A stretch of DNA of 64,000 nt from Chitinophaga sancti (GTDB taxonomy: Bacteria; Bacteroidota; Bacteroidia; Chitinophagales; Chitinophagaceae). Location: the NCBI RefSeq assembly GCF_034424315.1, contig NZ_CP139972.1:4588001-4652000 (forward strand), given 5' to 3'. The position numbers and the translations under genes were made by a program. Shown here one piece after another: positions 50,112 through 59,806 of this stretch (within the stretch, counting starts at the first letter, position 1; the number at the start of each line of letters is the position of its first letter). The notes under the pieces are model-generated. The model ran no database searches, was not told where the DNA came from, and worked only from the letters and a program-made list of their open reading frames with translations.

Positions 50112-52691
50112 TTAAATTTTATATCTCAGCCCTCCATAAAACATCCGTCCAATCACCGGCCCCCATACCATACCTGCATCAAAACCAGCACCAAATGGCT
50201 GGCCCGCATTGATCACCGGGTCTTTCTGATAGAAATTTGTGAGGTTCTCTGCCCCAACATAAATATCCAGTTTCTTCATAAATGTCTTGCTCACCTGGGC
50301 ATTCATCGTTACATAACCTTTTGAAAAGGCTTCCGGACTTACAGCAGTCACGGGTATACGCTTAGGACCATTGTAATTCACGGTGTAATCAAATTTCCAG
50401 GTCTTTACCCCATAGGCCAGGTTCGCAAACACACGATGCTTAGCTGTCAGCGGTCTTTGTTTCAGCACACCACTATAAGTCGTCTTCACATCAAAATAAC
50501 GGTAAGCCACTCTTACATCCAGCTTGGGTAAAGGCTCCGCAGAAATCTCCGCCTGCATACTATTGGAATAAGACTTCCCATCCAGGTTATAGAACTTCAC
50601 TGCTGCCGGGTTTTCCAGGTCTACCACCACCTGGTCATTGAAATCATTCCTGAAATAATCCACACTCACCATCGCATCTCTACCGAATAATGTCAGCTTT
50701 TGATCTACACTAATCCCTTTATTCCAGGCTACTTCAGGATTTAAACCATATGCCTTCCCGTCGGAAGTACCCAGGATGCTAATGTTCCTCGCACTTGCCA
50801 TCACACTCATATTCTCTGCCAGGATATTCGCTGTCCGCTGACCTCTGCCCGCACTCACACGTATAGTAGTTCCCTGCACCGGCTCATACCGCACATGGAT
50901 ACGCGGAGTGAGGAAAAAACCAAACAGGCTATTATTATCTGCACGCAAACCAGCGACTACATTGAAATGCTGCACAGGTGAATAAGTGTATTCAAAGAAA
51001 GCGCCCGGTACCACTTCCGTTCTTTTATACTTCAGTGCATTCAGAGACTCATTATAATCATCATTCAAAAAGCTGAGCCCTGTTCTGAACTTATGGGTAG
51101 TGCTCCCAATGATAGACTGGTAGATCAGGTTCGCATACACGCTCTTCTGATCACCATCGTACTTCGTCACCCCAAAGAAGGAATTTTGGGTATGACTAAT
51201 ACCGGCTAACTGCAAACCGATGCTTTTATAAGGCTTGCTGGGAAAGGTATAACCGATCTTAGCAAAGGCCTCGTAACGATCTGTATTAATACCCAGTCCA
51301 TACAGGGAAGAACCGGATTTATAATCGATCTGTCCGCCCTTTTTTTCATCCTTCAGCACCTTCACCCCAAAGATGGTCATGAACCCTTTTCCATTATCAT
51401 ACTTCCACCTGTTCACCGCACTGAACAAATTCCCGGTAGGTACATCTCTAAAACCGTCTTTGGTAAAATCCACTTTCTTGTTCGCCAGGAAGTCATCGTG
51501 CAACAACAAACCTACGGACCATTTTGAATTGATCTTCTGGGCCAGGTTCAGATTCACATCCGTCTTGCCAAAATCATTTACATATACATTAGCATATAAT
51601 TGTTCACTGTTCTCAGGTTTCTTTAATTCCACATTGATTTGTCCGGCAATGCTTTCATAACCGTTTGCTACAGAACCAATTCCTTTTGTCAGTTGAATAC
51701 TTTCTACCCATGGACCTGCTATTGAATTCAAGCCCAATGGTGTAGCCAGTCCTCTTGGCCCAGGCAGGTTTTCCACTGTTAACTGGGTATAATTGCCACT
51801 CAGACCTAATAACTGGATCTGTTTAGATCCAGTTATCGCATCATTATAAGATACATCCACAGATGGATTGGTTTCAAAGCTCTCACTCAGGTTACAACAA
51901 GCTGCTTTCAACAATTCCTTGCTGGTGATCACCTCAGTTCTGGCAGTAGCCAGGGAGGAGATCTGCGTAGTTTTCACCCTTGAGTTCACGGTAAATTCCT
52001 TTAACTGCTGCTCATTCACGCGGTAATGACAACATTCAGGTAATGCATTGTAGGCCTTTGCGCTGGCTTTTTTGTCTTCTACATCGTGCCCTACTTTCAG
52101 GATACGTTCTTTGACAGTATTTAAATTTGTCTGTTTAGCATCGTATTCCAGTTGCAGGATCTTCGTTGCCACATCCCAATGCGCCATGCTTACACCAGTG
52201 CCTTTGGCAGCGGTTTCGATCCTTTGCTGACATTGTTCGCAGGCACCGGCTACAGGAATGGAGGCAGGATGCTGAACAGCGGCTGCAAGCTGTGGGGCGG
52301 TGTTGCTAACGGAAGAATTAGCAGGTGTATTACTTGAAATACCACCTGCTGCATGCTGCTCTTCAGCCACACTCACCCTATACTTACAACATCCCGGCAG
52401 CGCATTATACGCCTTATCAGCCGCCTTCTTTCCATCCACATCATGCCCCACCTTCAAAATCCGCTCTTCAATCTTATCCAGGTTCGTTTGCGTAGAATCA
52501 AATTCCAGGTGCAGGGTTTTACTCTCCACATCCCAATGCGCCATGCTCACACCCTTGCCCTTTGCGGCGGTTTCAATTCTTCGCTGACATTGATCGCATT
52601 CACCAGATACAGGTACAGAAACGTGTTTTTGAGCGGATACTATAGTAGAAAAGCATAATAGGGAACCTATTAGCATAATAAGCTTATACAT
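50112..52691 (-). CDS. TonB-dependent receptor with two N-terminal HMA domains (copper-type)
   Basis: This 859-aa protein has a signal peptide (1-20) and two heavy-metal-associated domains with C32-D-Q-C35 and C151-E-Q-C154, 119 residues apart. The plug domain has SLATARTEVITSKELLKAACCNLSESFETNPSVDVSYNDAITGSKQIQLLGL and the beta-barrel ends YGGLRYKI. The two HMA segments are similar at DNA level too. The extracytoplasmic HMA/CxxC pair suggests binding of copper or another soft metal before or during uptake, or export assistance. The HYC_CC_PP gene lies 59 bp upstream on the same strand; with it this forms a copper operon. Confidence 0.92.
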   Translation of the reverse strand: MYKLIMLIGSLLCFSTIVSAQKHVSVPVSGECDQCQRRIETAAKGKGVSMAHWDVESKTLHLEFDSTQTNLDKIEERILKVGHDVDGKKAADKAYNALPGCCKYRVSVAEEQHAAGGISSNTPANSSVSNTAPQLAAAVQHPASIPVAGACEQCQQRIETAAKGTGVSMAHWDVATKILQLEYDAKQTNLNTVKERILKVGHDVEDKKASAKAYNALPECCHYRVNEQQLKEFTVNSRVKTTQISSLATARTEVITSKELLKAACCNLSESFETNPSVDVSYNDAITGSKQIQLLGLSGNYTQLTVENLPGPRGLATPLGLNSIAGPWVESIQLTKGIGSVANGYESIAGQINVELKKPENSEQLYANVYVNDFGKTDVNLNLAQKINSKWSVGLLLHDDFLANKKVDFTKDGFRDVPTGNLFSAVNRWKYDNGKGFMTIFGVKVLKDEKKGGQIDYKSGSSLYGLGINTDRYEAFAKIGYTFPSKPYKSIGLQLAGISHTQNSFFGVTKYDGDQKSVYANLIYQSIIGSTTHKFRTGLSFLNDDYNESLNALKYKRTEVVPGAFFEYTYSPVQHFNVVAGLRADNNSLFGFFLTPRIHVRYEPVQGTTIRVSAGRGQRTANILAENMSVMASARNISILGTSDGKAYGLNPEVAWNKGISVDQKLTLFGRDAMVSVDYFRNDFNDQVVVDLENPAAVKFYNLDGKSYSNSMQAEISAEPLPKLDVRVAYRYFDVKTTYSGVLKQRPLTAKHRVFANLAYGVKTWKFDYTVNYNGPKRIPVTAVSPEAFSKGYVTMNAQVSKTFMKKLDIYVGAENLTNFYQKDPVINAGQPFGAGFDAGMVWGPVIGRMFYGGLRYKI

Positions 52692-52697
52692 AAAATT

Positions 52698-52771
52698 AAC
52701 TGTATTCGTAATAAATTAAAATGAGGATAATAGAGGAGACGATAGGGTTATCAAACTCTATAAATACAGTT
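52698..52771 (-). promoter_or_regulatory. 9-bp inverted repeat between the HYC_CC_PP and receptor genes
   Basis: AACTGTATT (52698-52706) and AATACAGTT (52763-52771). In the mRNA these arms would pair across the intercistronic gap close to the receptor's ATG, which could modulate its translation. Confidence 0.35.
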
Positions 52772-53137
52772 CAGGATATATATGGGGGTACTATTATATA
52801 GTGGTGGCCCGTTTCCATAATTAAAATGGAAAGGCTGATCCAATACGGGTTCAATATGCCAGTTATTCAACTGCAGGTTCGCCAGCGTAAAGAAGAATGT
52901 AGCCGGGATATTCACATCAGTAGCAGAGAAATGGCTATCCTCCACTTTCAGGGTTTTAAAGGCGGTCTCGCAACAACCTTTATGCTGCTTATCCATGTCA
53001 CAATGGTGTTCTGCAGCACTCGCCAGTCCAAGGGAGACTTCCTTCAGTTTGCCACAACAATAAAACTGCTTTACACCCAGACCTACAAGGGTCAGGGAGT
53101 AAAGCAGTAATAAACATATTGCGGTTACCCTTTTCAT
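52751..53137 (-). CDS. HYC_CC_PP family protein (copper-associated)
   Basis: This 128-aa protein has a hydrophobic signal/anchor (1-20), then KQFYCCGKLKE (the FYC motif), CDMDKQHKGCCETAFKTLKVEDSH (CC motif) and GPPLYNSTPIYILNCIYRV (PP motif) at the end. The spacing of cysteines and histidines fits the family name HYC_CC_PP, found beside copper receptors and efflux genes in Bacteroidota. The molecular function is unknown, presumably metal binding in the periplasm. TACCTTTG, 6 nt before the ATG at 53137, is the -7 box of the pair. Confidence 0.85.
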   Translation of the reverse strand: MKRVTAICLLLLYSLTLVGLGVKQFYCCGKLKEVSLGLASAAEHHCDMDKQHKGCCETAFKTLKVEDSHFSATDVNIPATFFFTLANLQLNNWHIEPVLDQPFHFNYGNGPPLYNSTPIYILNCIYRV

Positions 53138-53143
53138 GTACTA

Positions 53144-53151
53144 CAAAGGTA
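53144..53151 (-). promoter_or_regulatory. -7 box of the copper operon
   Basis: TACCTTTG, then TAGTAC, then the ATG at 53137. Confidence 0.5.
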
Positions 53152-53256
53152 CAACTCCGGGTGTATATAATTTCAGATAAAATGTATATTATTTCAACAG
53201 GCCTTCTTTCTACTTTTCAGGAAATCTGGCCACACCGCATTATAAGTTATGCAAAA

Positions 53257-56200
53257 TCAGAACGTTAACTGTTGGATAATCGTCGGATCCTGGATCTCCT
53301 TATCCCTTGCCAGCAACAATACCTTAGACATTACTTCGGCTGATTTCGGATCATCATCTGCAAATGGCAGGAACAATCGTCCACGCTGCTGGGAATGCAC
53401 CGGCAAAATAGACAGGTATCTTCCCGGCATCATGTGCACGATCGCACTACCCAGGTGTACACTGTAATCTCCGTATTGCCCCTTGATCTTCGCATGGTTG
53501 CCCACTACACTCACATTATCCAGTTTAAACAATCTCGCCGTTTCTTTCAGTAATACCGCCCGCATTTCGATCGTTGAATGACTTGCCTCCGGATCTACCC
53601 CACCCACATGTGCTACACTCACTACCAGGTCAATATCACGCATCACCTCACTGAAAATGCGCGGGTTAATATCTTTGAAAGCGACATTCTTATAAGTCTT
53701 CAGGTCATGGAAGATCACCTGTTCCAGCACCGGGCTCTCCACTTCCGCAGGTGAGAACCAGTTTGCCTCCGCATACATTTTCACCACAAAACCTTCCTGG
53801 TGGAAAGCTTTCTGCAAGCCTTCCTCATGGTCTACTTTCCAGCCCCTGGATTTCAGTAATGCCACTGTCTTTGCAGGCTGCACCTGGTGTCCTGCATAGC
53901 GGCGGGAAATGGATTGCTCTTCCAGTTCCTCTGCCAATGGGGTATACAGTTCGCGGAAGATCTGTTTGAAAGGCTGCTGTAACTGGTGTTCAAAGCAATA
54001 ATGCTGGTAATCACTCCAGGTAGCATTGGCATATAAATCAGCGCAGTGTGCGATACGGATCTTATCATCCGCCGCTATTTTCGTGATCTTCTTTGCAGCA
54101 GATACCAATGTATTATGTTGCCAGAAACCATCCCCCTTATCCGTTACAAATACCAGTTTTTCCAGGTGCTTCGCAATCACAGGATGTGTGAATAGGTTAG
54201 CCAGTTCTTCCGCTTCAAAAGCATCGCCGCGTACCATCGCTTCTTCCAGTGATTTGCGGGAACGGCGGAACTGCTCTTTCAGTGTTTTCTTAAACTCATT
54301 TAGTTCCAGCACCTTCTTATCTTTCTTATACTTAGCAGGGATAGCGGCTAATTTTTTATCTCCTTTAAAAGCCACCACATCTGCTTCACCATCTGCTTCG
54401 ATGATGAGCCCTATCAATACATCATCATATTGAACCTGTGTTTCCTTAGATAAAATATTCTGCACCTGTTTGGTTTCCATCGCCCAGCTCAGGCGCATCG
54501 GATCTGCATATCCTGCATTGCGTGCCAGGTTCTCCATTGCAATACGAATGGCTATTCCTTCGCTGGTTTGCTTTTGTGCACCAAACTGCCTGCTTTCTTT
54601 CTTGAATTGCTGGAGGTATTCATATCTGCCCAGGATATCCTTTTGCGGATTCGCCTTACTCAATGGGATCAGGCCATACATACGCAGGTAATCCTGGTCC
54701 CTTTTCTCTTTCACTTTTTGCGTCACCTCTTTGATCTTCAGATCACCGGTGATCACATCGGCATACAAACGGGCCCTGCGATGTCCATTCCCGTCACTGA
54801 TATATTTAGCAGCGTTGTATACTTTCTGCCAGCGCTCTTTCCCTATTTCTTTATATGCCTGCTGGAACCAGCCTTTATCTACAGCACCATCTTTAAAGTC
54901 CTGCAGATCGATAGCTGTATATAAGGCTACCGCACTTTCAAAATCTGCGTTCCTGGCAGAATAGGCATCAGATTTCGTATGCACATGCAACCACCAGATA
55001 GCTGTATCCAGGCCTTTCCAGTTCAGGTAACCACTGACCAGTTTTTGCCATTGCGGGGCATACACTGCTGCCTCTATCAATCGTTCTTCTTTTACACCAA
55101 TCGCCTGCATCGCAGCATCAAATTGCGCCTGCGTATCGGTAGTTACAGGATAACATCTCTTCAGTAAAGAAGAGAATAACTGTTGTTTACTCTTATGATC
55201 AGCAGTATAAATATATCCTTTGTGCAGGGAGTCCTTACCAAGGCCAGCCAGTATCTGTGCAAAACGATGCGTGCCTTCCAGTCTTTCAATCTCCGCAACA
55301 AAAGATGATACCGGGGTAGCAGAGTCACCACGTTTTAGTTCGATATCCAGGAAATGTTCTCTTACCCGGAGATACATACCCTCCAGGAACGGATACCGGG
55401 TAAAGTAATCGCGCTGTACGGTGTTCCTGCGGGATGTGGATAAGTCGCGGATCACGCTGCGTGAAATAATCCCCCTGTACATTTCGCTTTCAGAAATAAT
55501 GCCCAGGCTAAATGCTTTACAGAACAGGTCCAGTGGTGGTATAGATACCGGGATATTTTCTTTCAGTCCGCTAAACTGGCGCCAGTGATATAATTGCCAT
55601 ACAGCGCCCACTAAATGATCCGGGAGCTGTGATACATACATCTTTTGCAGGAACCAGTTCAGGCTCTGCTCGGACTGCCAGCCATAATTATAACGCCCTT
55701 TAGTAAGACGATCTTCAGGAATATTAGCAAACAAACGGCTGTTTGCGCCAATCAGGTATTCGAACATTTCAGTATAAGGGAAGATCAAACGCAAAGCACT
55801 GATGGCATTCGTGATCAAATGTAATTTCCCCGTACGCACTTCTTTGGTGATATCTGTCGGCAGGTAATCGTTCATCTTTGGAATGTACTCAAATACAAAG
55901 GGGTCTGCCTGGTTAAATCCATAATGATAGTGCTGTAGCAAAGCAATACCATCTAACAGGAACAGGTCTCTTGCATGTAAGCCGGATGCTTCAAACCATT
56001 GTTTCCATACATCAGGTAATGGGTAGGCAGCGTACTGCTCTGCAGGTGTGATCCCTTCGGGCAACCTATAATATTTACTACGAAAAGTGTTTCCCAGCAA
56101 CATCTTGTACTTTGCGCCGTCATAAGTCTCCACTTCGTATTCGTGGTCCTCGTTAGCAAGGAATAGGTCAATCAGTTTTTTGATCTCCTGCTGAATGTGA

Positions 56201-58263
56201 GTGACGGATTGCGTGAAACCAAATGGTTGTATCGCAATACATTTACTATAGTAATCCTGCTCATCAACTACGGGTTTGACTGGCTCCTGTATCTGTGCAG
56301 GATCATACAAACCATATCCATTCTCTTCATTATATACAATAGTCCCATTTTCACTTGTCAGCTCCTTTAAAAGAATCTCTTCCTTCGTAGAAATATTCTT
56401 TCTGTCTTTGAACGCATCCAGCAATGGCTGGATTTCAGTGTTGAGACGATCGCTTTGTTTACACTGGCGGGCTATATCCAGGCCAGCCAGGCGTTGTTCC
56501 GCATCGCCCTGCAGGAGCGCAGTCACGGCCTGTAACAGGAGTGCATCCGACTGGTTTACCAGGATAGCGATACTTCTGCCTCTCATACTGCTACTCTTGC
56601 GTTTGAGCAGTTCGATCAGCACATTATTTTCTTCTTCATTCAATTGTAAAGTATCCAGCACATTGAAAGCTGATTTTTGCAGGAACTCGCCTTTTTCCTT
56701 CAGCATGCGCATGGAAAATGTGCGCTGGAATTCAGTAATGGGGTTCCTGGGTTTGGAATAATCCCAATAGTATTCGGCATATCCCGGCAGCATTAACCTT
56801 GCCAGGGTCTCCTTTACATCCAGGGCCATCTCTTCATAATAAGAGAGCACAATATCCAGTCGTTCCTGGTTTTCTAACACCAGGGAGAGCATGGCAGAGA
56901 GTACATTGCTCCTGCTATAGGAAACATTCAGCCAGGAAAAAGCAATACCGTTGTAACTTTTCTCTTTCACTTCAGTGCGTTGCAGCAACTGGTGCAGTTT
57001 ATCAAACAGGCCAGGGTAGTAGGTATCATAGTACTTCGCATTATAGTACATCCGCTGGATCAGCATGGTTACCGTCAGGCCGTTTACAGCCAGGCTTTCA
57101 TCTTCCAGTCCAGCCATGATCACCGGCAGATCCAGCTGAAAATGACCGGCTTCGATGGCAAACTTCACCGCAATCAACCGTTTCTCTTCATTTTTCACCT
57201 GCATTAGTTCCTGCAGGTAAGGCAATGTCTGCTCTACATCATACACGCCCTGAGCCCAGAGGGCCATATATACATCTGCGTTATTCTTACTTTTAATGCC
57301 TTCGGGGATCTGTGTGGTATCAAACATGTAAGTACATGCCTTGTTCAGGAAAGCATTGATAGCAGATTCTTTTTCCGCTTCCCAGCTTACACCGGCCCAT
57401 ACATCAATGGCGCGGATCACAGCGGCAAAACGTGCCAGTTTATTATCCGTGATCACCTTCAGCATATGCCTGAAAGCGCCGATGGTGCTGGTATCAATCG
57501 ATTCAACAATGCTTTGTCTCAGGCCTTCCTGCCGCTGTGCAGCAATTAATAGTTTCTCAACCAGTTGCCAGCAGTCCTCCCGTTCACTCATCAGGAGGGC
57601 TTTAATAATATTGTGGGTTACCTTCCCGGTCTCCTCTTTGTTGTACACAATGTCTTCCAGCAATTTATACACTTCCTCATTCCCATCATCCAGTGCAGCG
57701 GCCCATATATAATACAGGCAGTAGGAAGATTGCTGATGATCCCAGATGATCTGTTCCCGGATCGTAGTATCGTAGGCGATATGTGAATATTGCACATTAT
57801 ATTCCTTGTGAAAAACCTGGAAGACGGTATTCAACAGGAAATTCAGCTGATTGGGCAGGTACAATTCCTTCTTGCCCGGTGAGCGGAAAGAACGGCGGTA
57901 ATAGCCTTTCTGATAAGTGAGGCGGGGGAATTTCTTCCATGCGATCCGTACATACACTGCTTTTTCATCCCCATAAATATAGCGGAGCAGGTTATACATT
58001 TCGGGATCATCCCATTCATTATCAGGCAGTAATTTCAACATCCCCTCATAGCGTTTACTACCGAATTTAATTTCGTCAGTATAATCATTGTGGTTCACTT
58101 TATAGTCCTCTAATTGTCCCAATAAAACAAGGGCTACTTCAGCGTTGCGTGGTGTAAGCAGGTCGTGTGTGGCTTCGCCTTTGTACACGGACAGCAAAGT
58201 GTTGATCAGGGTTTTCTCAAAATCAGGGATAATCCTCGTGGCGAGGAATTCTTTTGCATTCAT
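53257..58263 (-). CDS. Giant DUF4132/DUF5724-type protein (MolR-like)
   Basis: This 1668-aa protein has no signal peptide. The first 1000 residues are helical HEAT-like (opening EFLATRIIPDFEKTLINTLL), consistent with DUF5724. The later part (about 1250-1560) carries the DUF4132 pattern: RIALAADDKIRIAHCADLYANATW, SISRRYAGHQVQPAKTVALLKSRGWKVDHEEG and YAEANWFSPAEVESPVL. The C-terminal 120 residues (DIDLVVSVAHVGGVDPEASHSTIEMR and GSAIVHMMPGRYLSILPVHSQQ) match the DUF7737-type ending. E. coli MolR/YehI relatives lie with MoxR/vWA genes and take part in NTP-dependent conflict-type systems; those partners are absent here. The 141-aa gene upstream is 24 bp away and surely cotranscribed. Confidence 0.78.
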   Translation of the reverse strand: MNAKEFLATRIIPDFEKTLINTLLSVYKGEATHDLLTPRNAEVALVLLGQLEDYKVNHNDYTDEIKFGSKRYEGMLKLLPDNEWDDPEMYNLLRYIYGDEKAVYVRIAWKKFPRLTYQKGYYRRSFRSPGKKELYLPNQLNFLLNTVFQVFHKEYNVQYSHIAYDTTIREQIIWDHQQSSYCLYYIWAAALDDGNEEVYKLLEDIVYNKEETGKVTHNIIKALLMSEREDCWQLVEKLLIAAQRQEGLRQSIVESIDTSTIGAFRHMLKVITDNKLARFAAVIRAIDVWAGVSWEAEKESAINAFLNKACTYMFDTTQIPEGIKSKNNADVYMALWAQGVYDVEQTLPYLQELMQVKNEEKRLIAVKFAIEAGHFQLDLPVIMAGLEDESLAVNGLTVTMLIQRMYYNAKYYDTYYPGLFDKLHQLLQRTEVKEKSYNGIAFSWLNVSYSRSNVLSAMLSLVLENQERLDIVLSYYEEMALDVKETLARLMLPGYAEYYWDYSKPRNPITEFQRTFSMRMLKEKGEFLQKSAFNVLDTLQLNEEENNVLIELLKRKSSSMRGRSIAILVNQSDALLLQAVTALLQGDAEQRLAGLDIARQCKQSDRLNTEIQPLLDAFKDRKNISTKEEILLKELTSENGTIVYNEENGYGLYDPAQIQEPVKPVVDEQDYYSKCIAIQPFGFTQSVTHIQQEIKKLIDLFLANEDHEYEVETYDGAKYKMLLGNTFRSKYYRLPEGITPAEQYAAYPLPDVWKQWFEASGLHARDLFLLDGIALLQHYHYGFNQADPFVFEYIPKMNDYLPTDITKEVRTGKLHLITNAISALRLIFPYTEMFEYLIGANSRLFANIPEDRLTKGRYNYGWQSEQSLNWFLQKMYVSQLPDHLVGAVWQLYHWRQFSGLKENIPVSIPPLDLFCKAFSLGIISESEMYRGIISRSVIRDLSTSRRNTVQRDYFTRYPFLEGMYLRVREHFLDIELKRGDSATPVSSFVAEIERLEGTHRFAQILAGLGKDSLHKGYIYTADHKSKQQLFSSLLKRCYPVTTDTQAQFDAAMQAIGVKEERLIEAAVYAPQWQKLVSGYLNWKGLDTAIWWLHVHTKSDAYSARNADFESAVALYTAIDLQDFKDGAVDKGWFQQAYKEIGKERWQKVYNAAKYISDGNGHRRARLYADVITGDLKIKEVTQKVKEKRDQDYLRMYGLIPLSKANPQKDILGRYEYLQQFKKESRQFGAQKQTSEGIAIRIAMENLARNAGYADPMRLSWAMETKQVQNILSKETQVQYDDVLIGLIIEADGEADVVAFKGDKKLAAIPAKYKKDKKVLELNEFKKTLKEQFRRSRKSLEEAMVRGDAFEAEELANLFTHPVIAKHLEKLVFVTDKGDGFWQHNTLVSAAKKITKIAADDKIRIAHCADLYANATWSDYQHYCFEHQLQQPFKQIFRELYTPLAEELEEQSISRRYAGHQVQPAKTVALLKSRGWKVDHEEGLQKAFHQEGFVVKMYAEANWFSPAEVESPVLEQVIFHDLKTYKNVAFKDINPRIFSEVMRDIDLVVSVAHVGGVDPEASHSTIEMRAVLLKETARLFKLDNVSVVGNHAKIKGQYGDYSVHLGSAIVHMMPGRYLSILPVHSQQRGRLFLPFADDDPKSAEVMSKVLLLARDKEIQDPTIIQQLTF

Positions 58264-58287
58264 CTTAAAAATGGTTTAAAGGTCCGG

Positions 58288-58713
58288 CTACCAAATGCTG
58301 CCGGCAAGAAATGTTAATCGAATAAAGGTGATAATTGTATCAGGGTTAAGGTCGAAATGATCACTTAAATGTTTCAGTTCTTCCTCGTTGGCAAATATGG
58401 CATACATACCATCTTCAAAAGCAAGTAGTGCTGTTTCCTGTGCTTTGGTCAGATCCGCCTTTTCTTCATTGTAAATGCTACCAAAACCGATCTTCCCATT
58501 AGCGGCTTGTCCCTCCATTTGATCAGTAGTCAGGTATTGGAGCGCATTGGCTCCCGGCTTTTTAGCATTGTAAGCAGCTACCTGTTGTTTGACTACAGCA
58601 GTGATCAGGTCCTTCACAGTAGGATTGGGGCCAATGTCATCCAGCTCTATTTTTTGTTTATCAAGAATGGCATGCTTCCGTCCCGCTTGTTTAATGTTGA
58701 TTATAACGAACAT
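58288..58713 (-). CDS. Small partner protein of the DUF4132-type giant
   Basis: This 141-aa protein is encoded immediately upstream (24 bp) of the 1668-aa gene. It opens FVIINIKQAGRKHAILDKQKIELDD, an N-terminal beta-rich segment, possibly beta-grasp. A helical C-terminal half follows (ALLAFEDGMYAIFANEEELKHLSDHF). I do not recognise a named family. The position strongly suggests a small dedicated subunit or regulator. A -7-like AAACTTTA lies just upstream of the ATG at 58713. Confidence 0.7.
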   Translation of the reverse strand: MFVIINIKQAGRKHAILDKQKIELDDIGPNPTVKDLITAVVKQQVAAYNAKKPGANALQYLTTDQMEGQAANGKIGFGSIYNEEKADLTKAQETALLAFEDGMYAIFANEEELKHLSDHFDLNPDTIITFIRLTFLAGSIW

Positions 58714-58860
58714 TAGGGTTAAAGTTTAAACAATACGGCGGCAATATATAAAAATTTTTTTATAACTCTGGTCATTTTTGTCATTCTTTGTTATGCTAAA
58801 ATGGCTGTTTTTTGTTCTGGCATAAAAGATGATAATTATCATAATAAAAAGGGATTAAAC

Positions 58861-59355
58861 ATGGCTAATCAAACTGCAATACTTGCTGGTGGATGTTTTT
58901 GGGGGGTAGAGGAACTCATCCGTGAGCTGCCGGGCGTGATCAATACACATGTGGGTTATACGGGTGGCGATGTGAAGAATGCGACTTACAGGAATCACGG
59001 AACGCATGCGGAGGGGATAAAGATTGAGTTTAATGATGAGGTGATTTCGTATCGTACATTATTGGAGTTCTTTTTTCAGATTCATAATCCGACTACGAAG
59101 AATCGCCAGGGCAATGATATAGGTACCTCATACCGTTCAGCTATCTTTTACCTGGATGCGGCGCAGCAGGAAACAGCGAAGGAATTAATAAAAGAGTTGG
59201 ATGCGGCGAAGATTTATCATAGTCCAATTGTGACAGAGGTAGTACCGGCAGGTGATTTCTGGGATGCGGAAGAAGAGCACCAGGATTATTTACAGAAACA
59301 TCCGAATGGGTATACTTGCCATTATATCAGGCCGGAATGGGAGTTGAAGAAATAG
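58861..59355 (+). CDS. msrA: Peptide-methionine (S)-S-oxide reductase MsrA
   Basis: From the ATG at 58861 ([15 protein letters not shown]) the protein has 164 aa; the upstream ATG at 58801 precedes an A/T-rich leader. The active-site GCFWG contains Cys12. [26 protein letters not shown] and [29 protein letters not shown] are the remaining MsrA blocks, and Cys near [11 protein letters not shown] may be the resolving residue. It reduces oxidised methionine in proteins, with thioredoxin as likely electron source. Confidence 0.95.
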   Translation: MANQTAILAGGCFWGVEELIRELPGVINTHVGYTGGDVKNATYRNHGTHAEGIKIEFNDEVISYRTLLEFFFQIHNPTTKNRQGNDIGTSYRSAIFYLDAAQQETAKELIKELDAAKIYHSPIVTEVVPAGDFWDAEEEHQDYLQKHPNGYTCHYIRPEWELKK

Positions 59356-59390
59356 AGAGGTTTAAGTATTCTTATAGAAATGATTTATTC

Positions 59391-59422
59391 ATCCCTGCCA
59401 GCGAAAACTGGCAGGGATTTTT
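59391..59422 (+). terminator. Terminator of msrA
   Basis: ATCCCTGCCA pairs with TGGCAGGGAT (10 bp) around GCGAAAAC, followed by five T residues. Confidence 0.85.
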
Positions 59423-59571
59423 GTTTTTTATCGCCTGCGTTTCTACTTACTTTTTCCTTGAAATTGTGCTGCTTATCCAACTAGCTCAACATTCCATGAA
59501 AGCAATTCATCTTCTGCTGGCTACCACAGTACTACATATCAGCACCTTTAAAGAAAAGAAGGCAGAATCAG

Positions 59572-59799
59572 TTATTCAGAAGGCTTTGCTCCCGGGAGGC
59601 GACACCTATAGCTATTTAAACCCACTTTTGAATTAGGAGTAAGCTCCCCTGCCGGGTGTCTGTATGGATTTTTCAATGATGACAGGACCCACTTTCTCCG
59701 TTGGGCATATTCTTCCGGAGTGGAAGGCCAGTGTCCATGTGTTCCATCCTTCTTGGCTTGCGCTATCGCTTCTTCTAAAAAGTTAAAATATTGTGCCAT
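59572..59799 (-). CDS. Small hypothetical protein
   Basis: This 75-aa protein opens MAQYFNFLEEAIAQAKKDGTHGHW, followed by PSTPEEYAQRRKWVLSSL. This first part has coding character. The last 20 residues look like random tail, so the protein may have lost its original C-terminus. It starts 7 bp after the frameshifted gene at 59807 and was probably in an operon with it. The G-T-H-G-H-W motif does not match any family I know. Confidence 0.45.
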   Translation of the reverse strand: MAQYFNFLEEAIAQAKKDGTHGHWPSTPEEYAQRRKWVLSSLKNPYRHPAGELTPNSKVGLNSYRCRLPGAKPSE

Positions 59800-59806
59800 G
59801 TTAAAA

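Noticed and set aside
59498..59636. Short ORF opening with a signal-like MKAIHLLLATTVLHIS
   Set aside because: It is 46 residues long, with no domain and no clear promoter, and overlaps the end of the minus-strand gene; probably a remnant.
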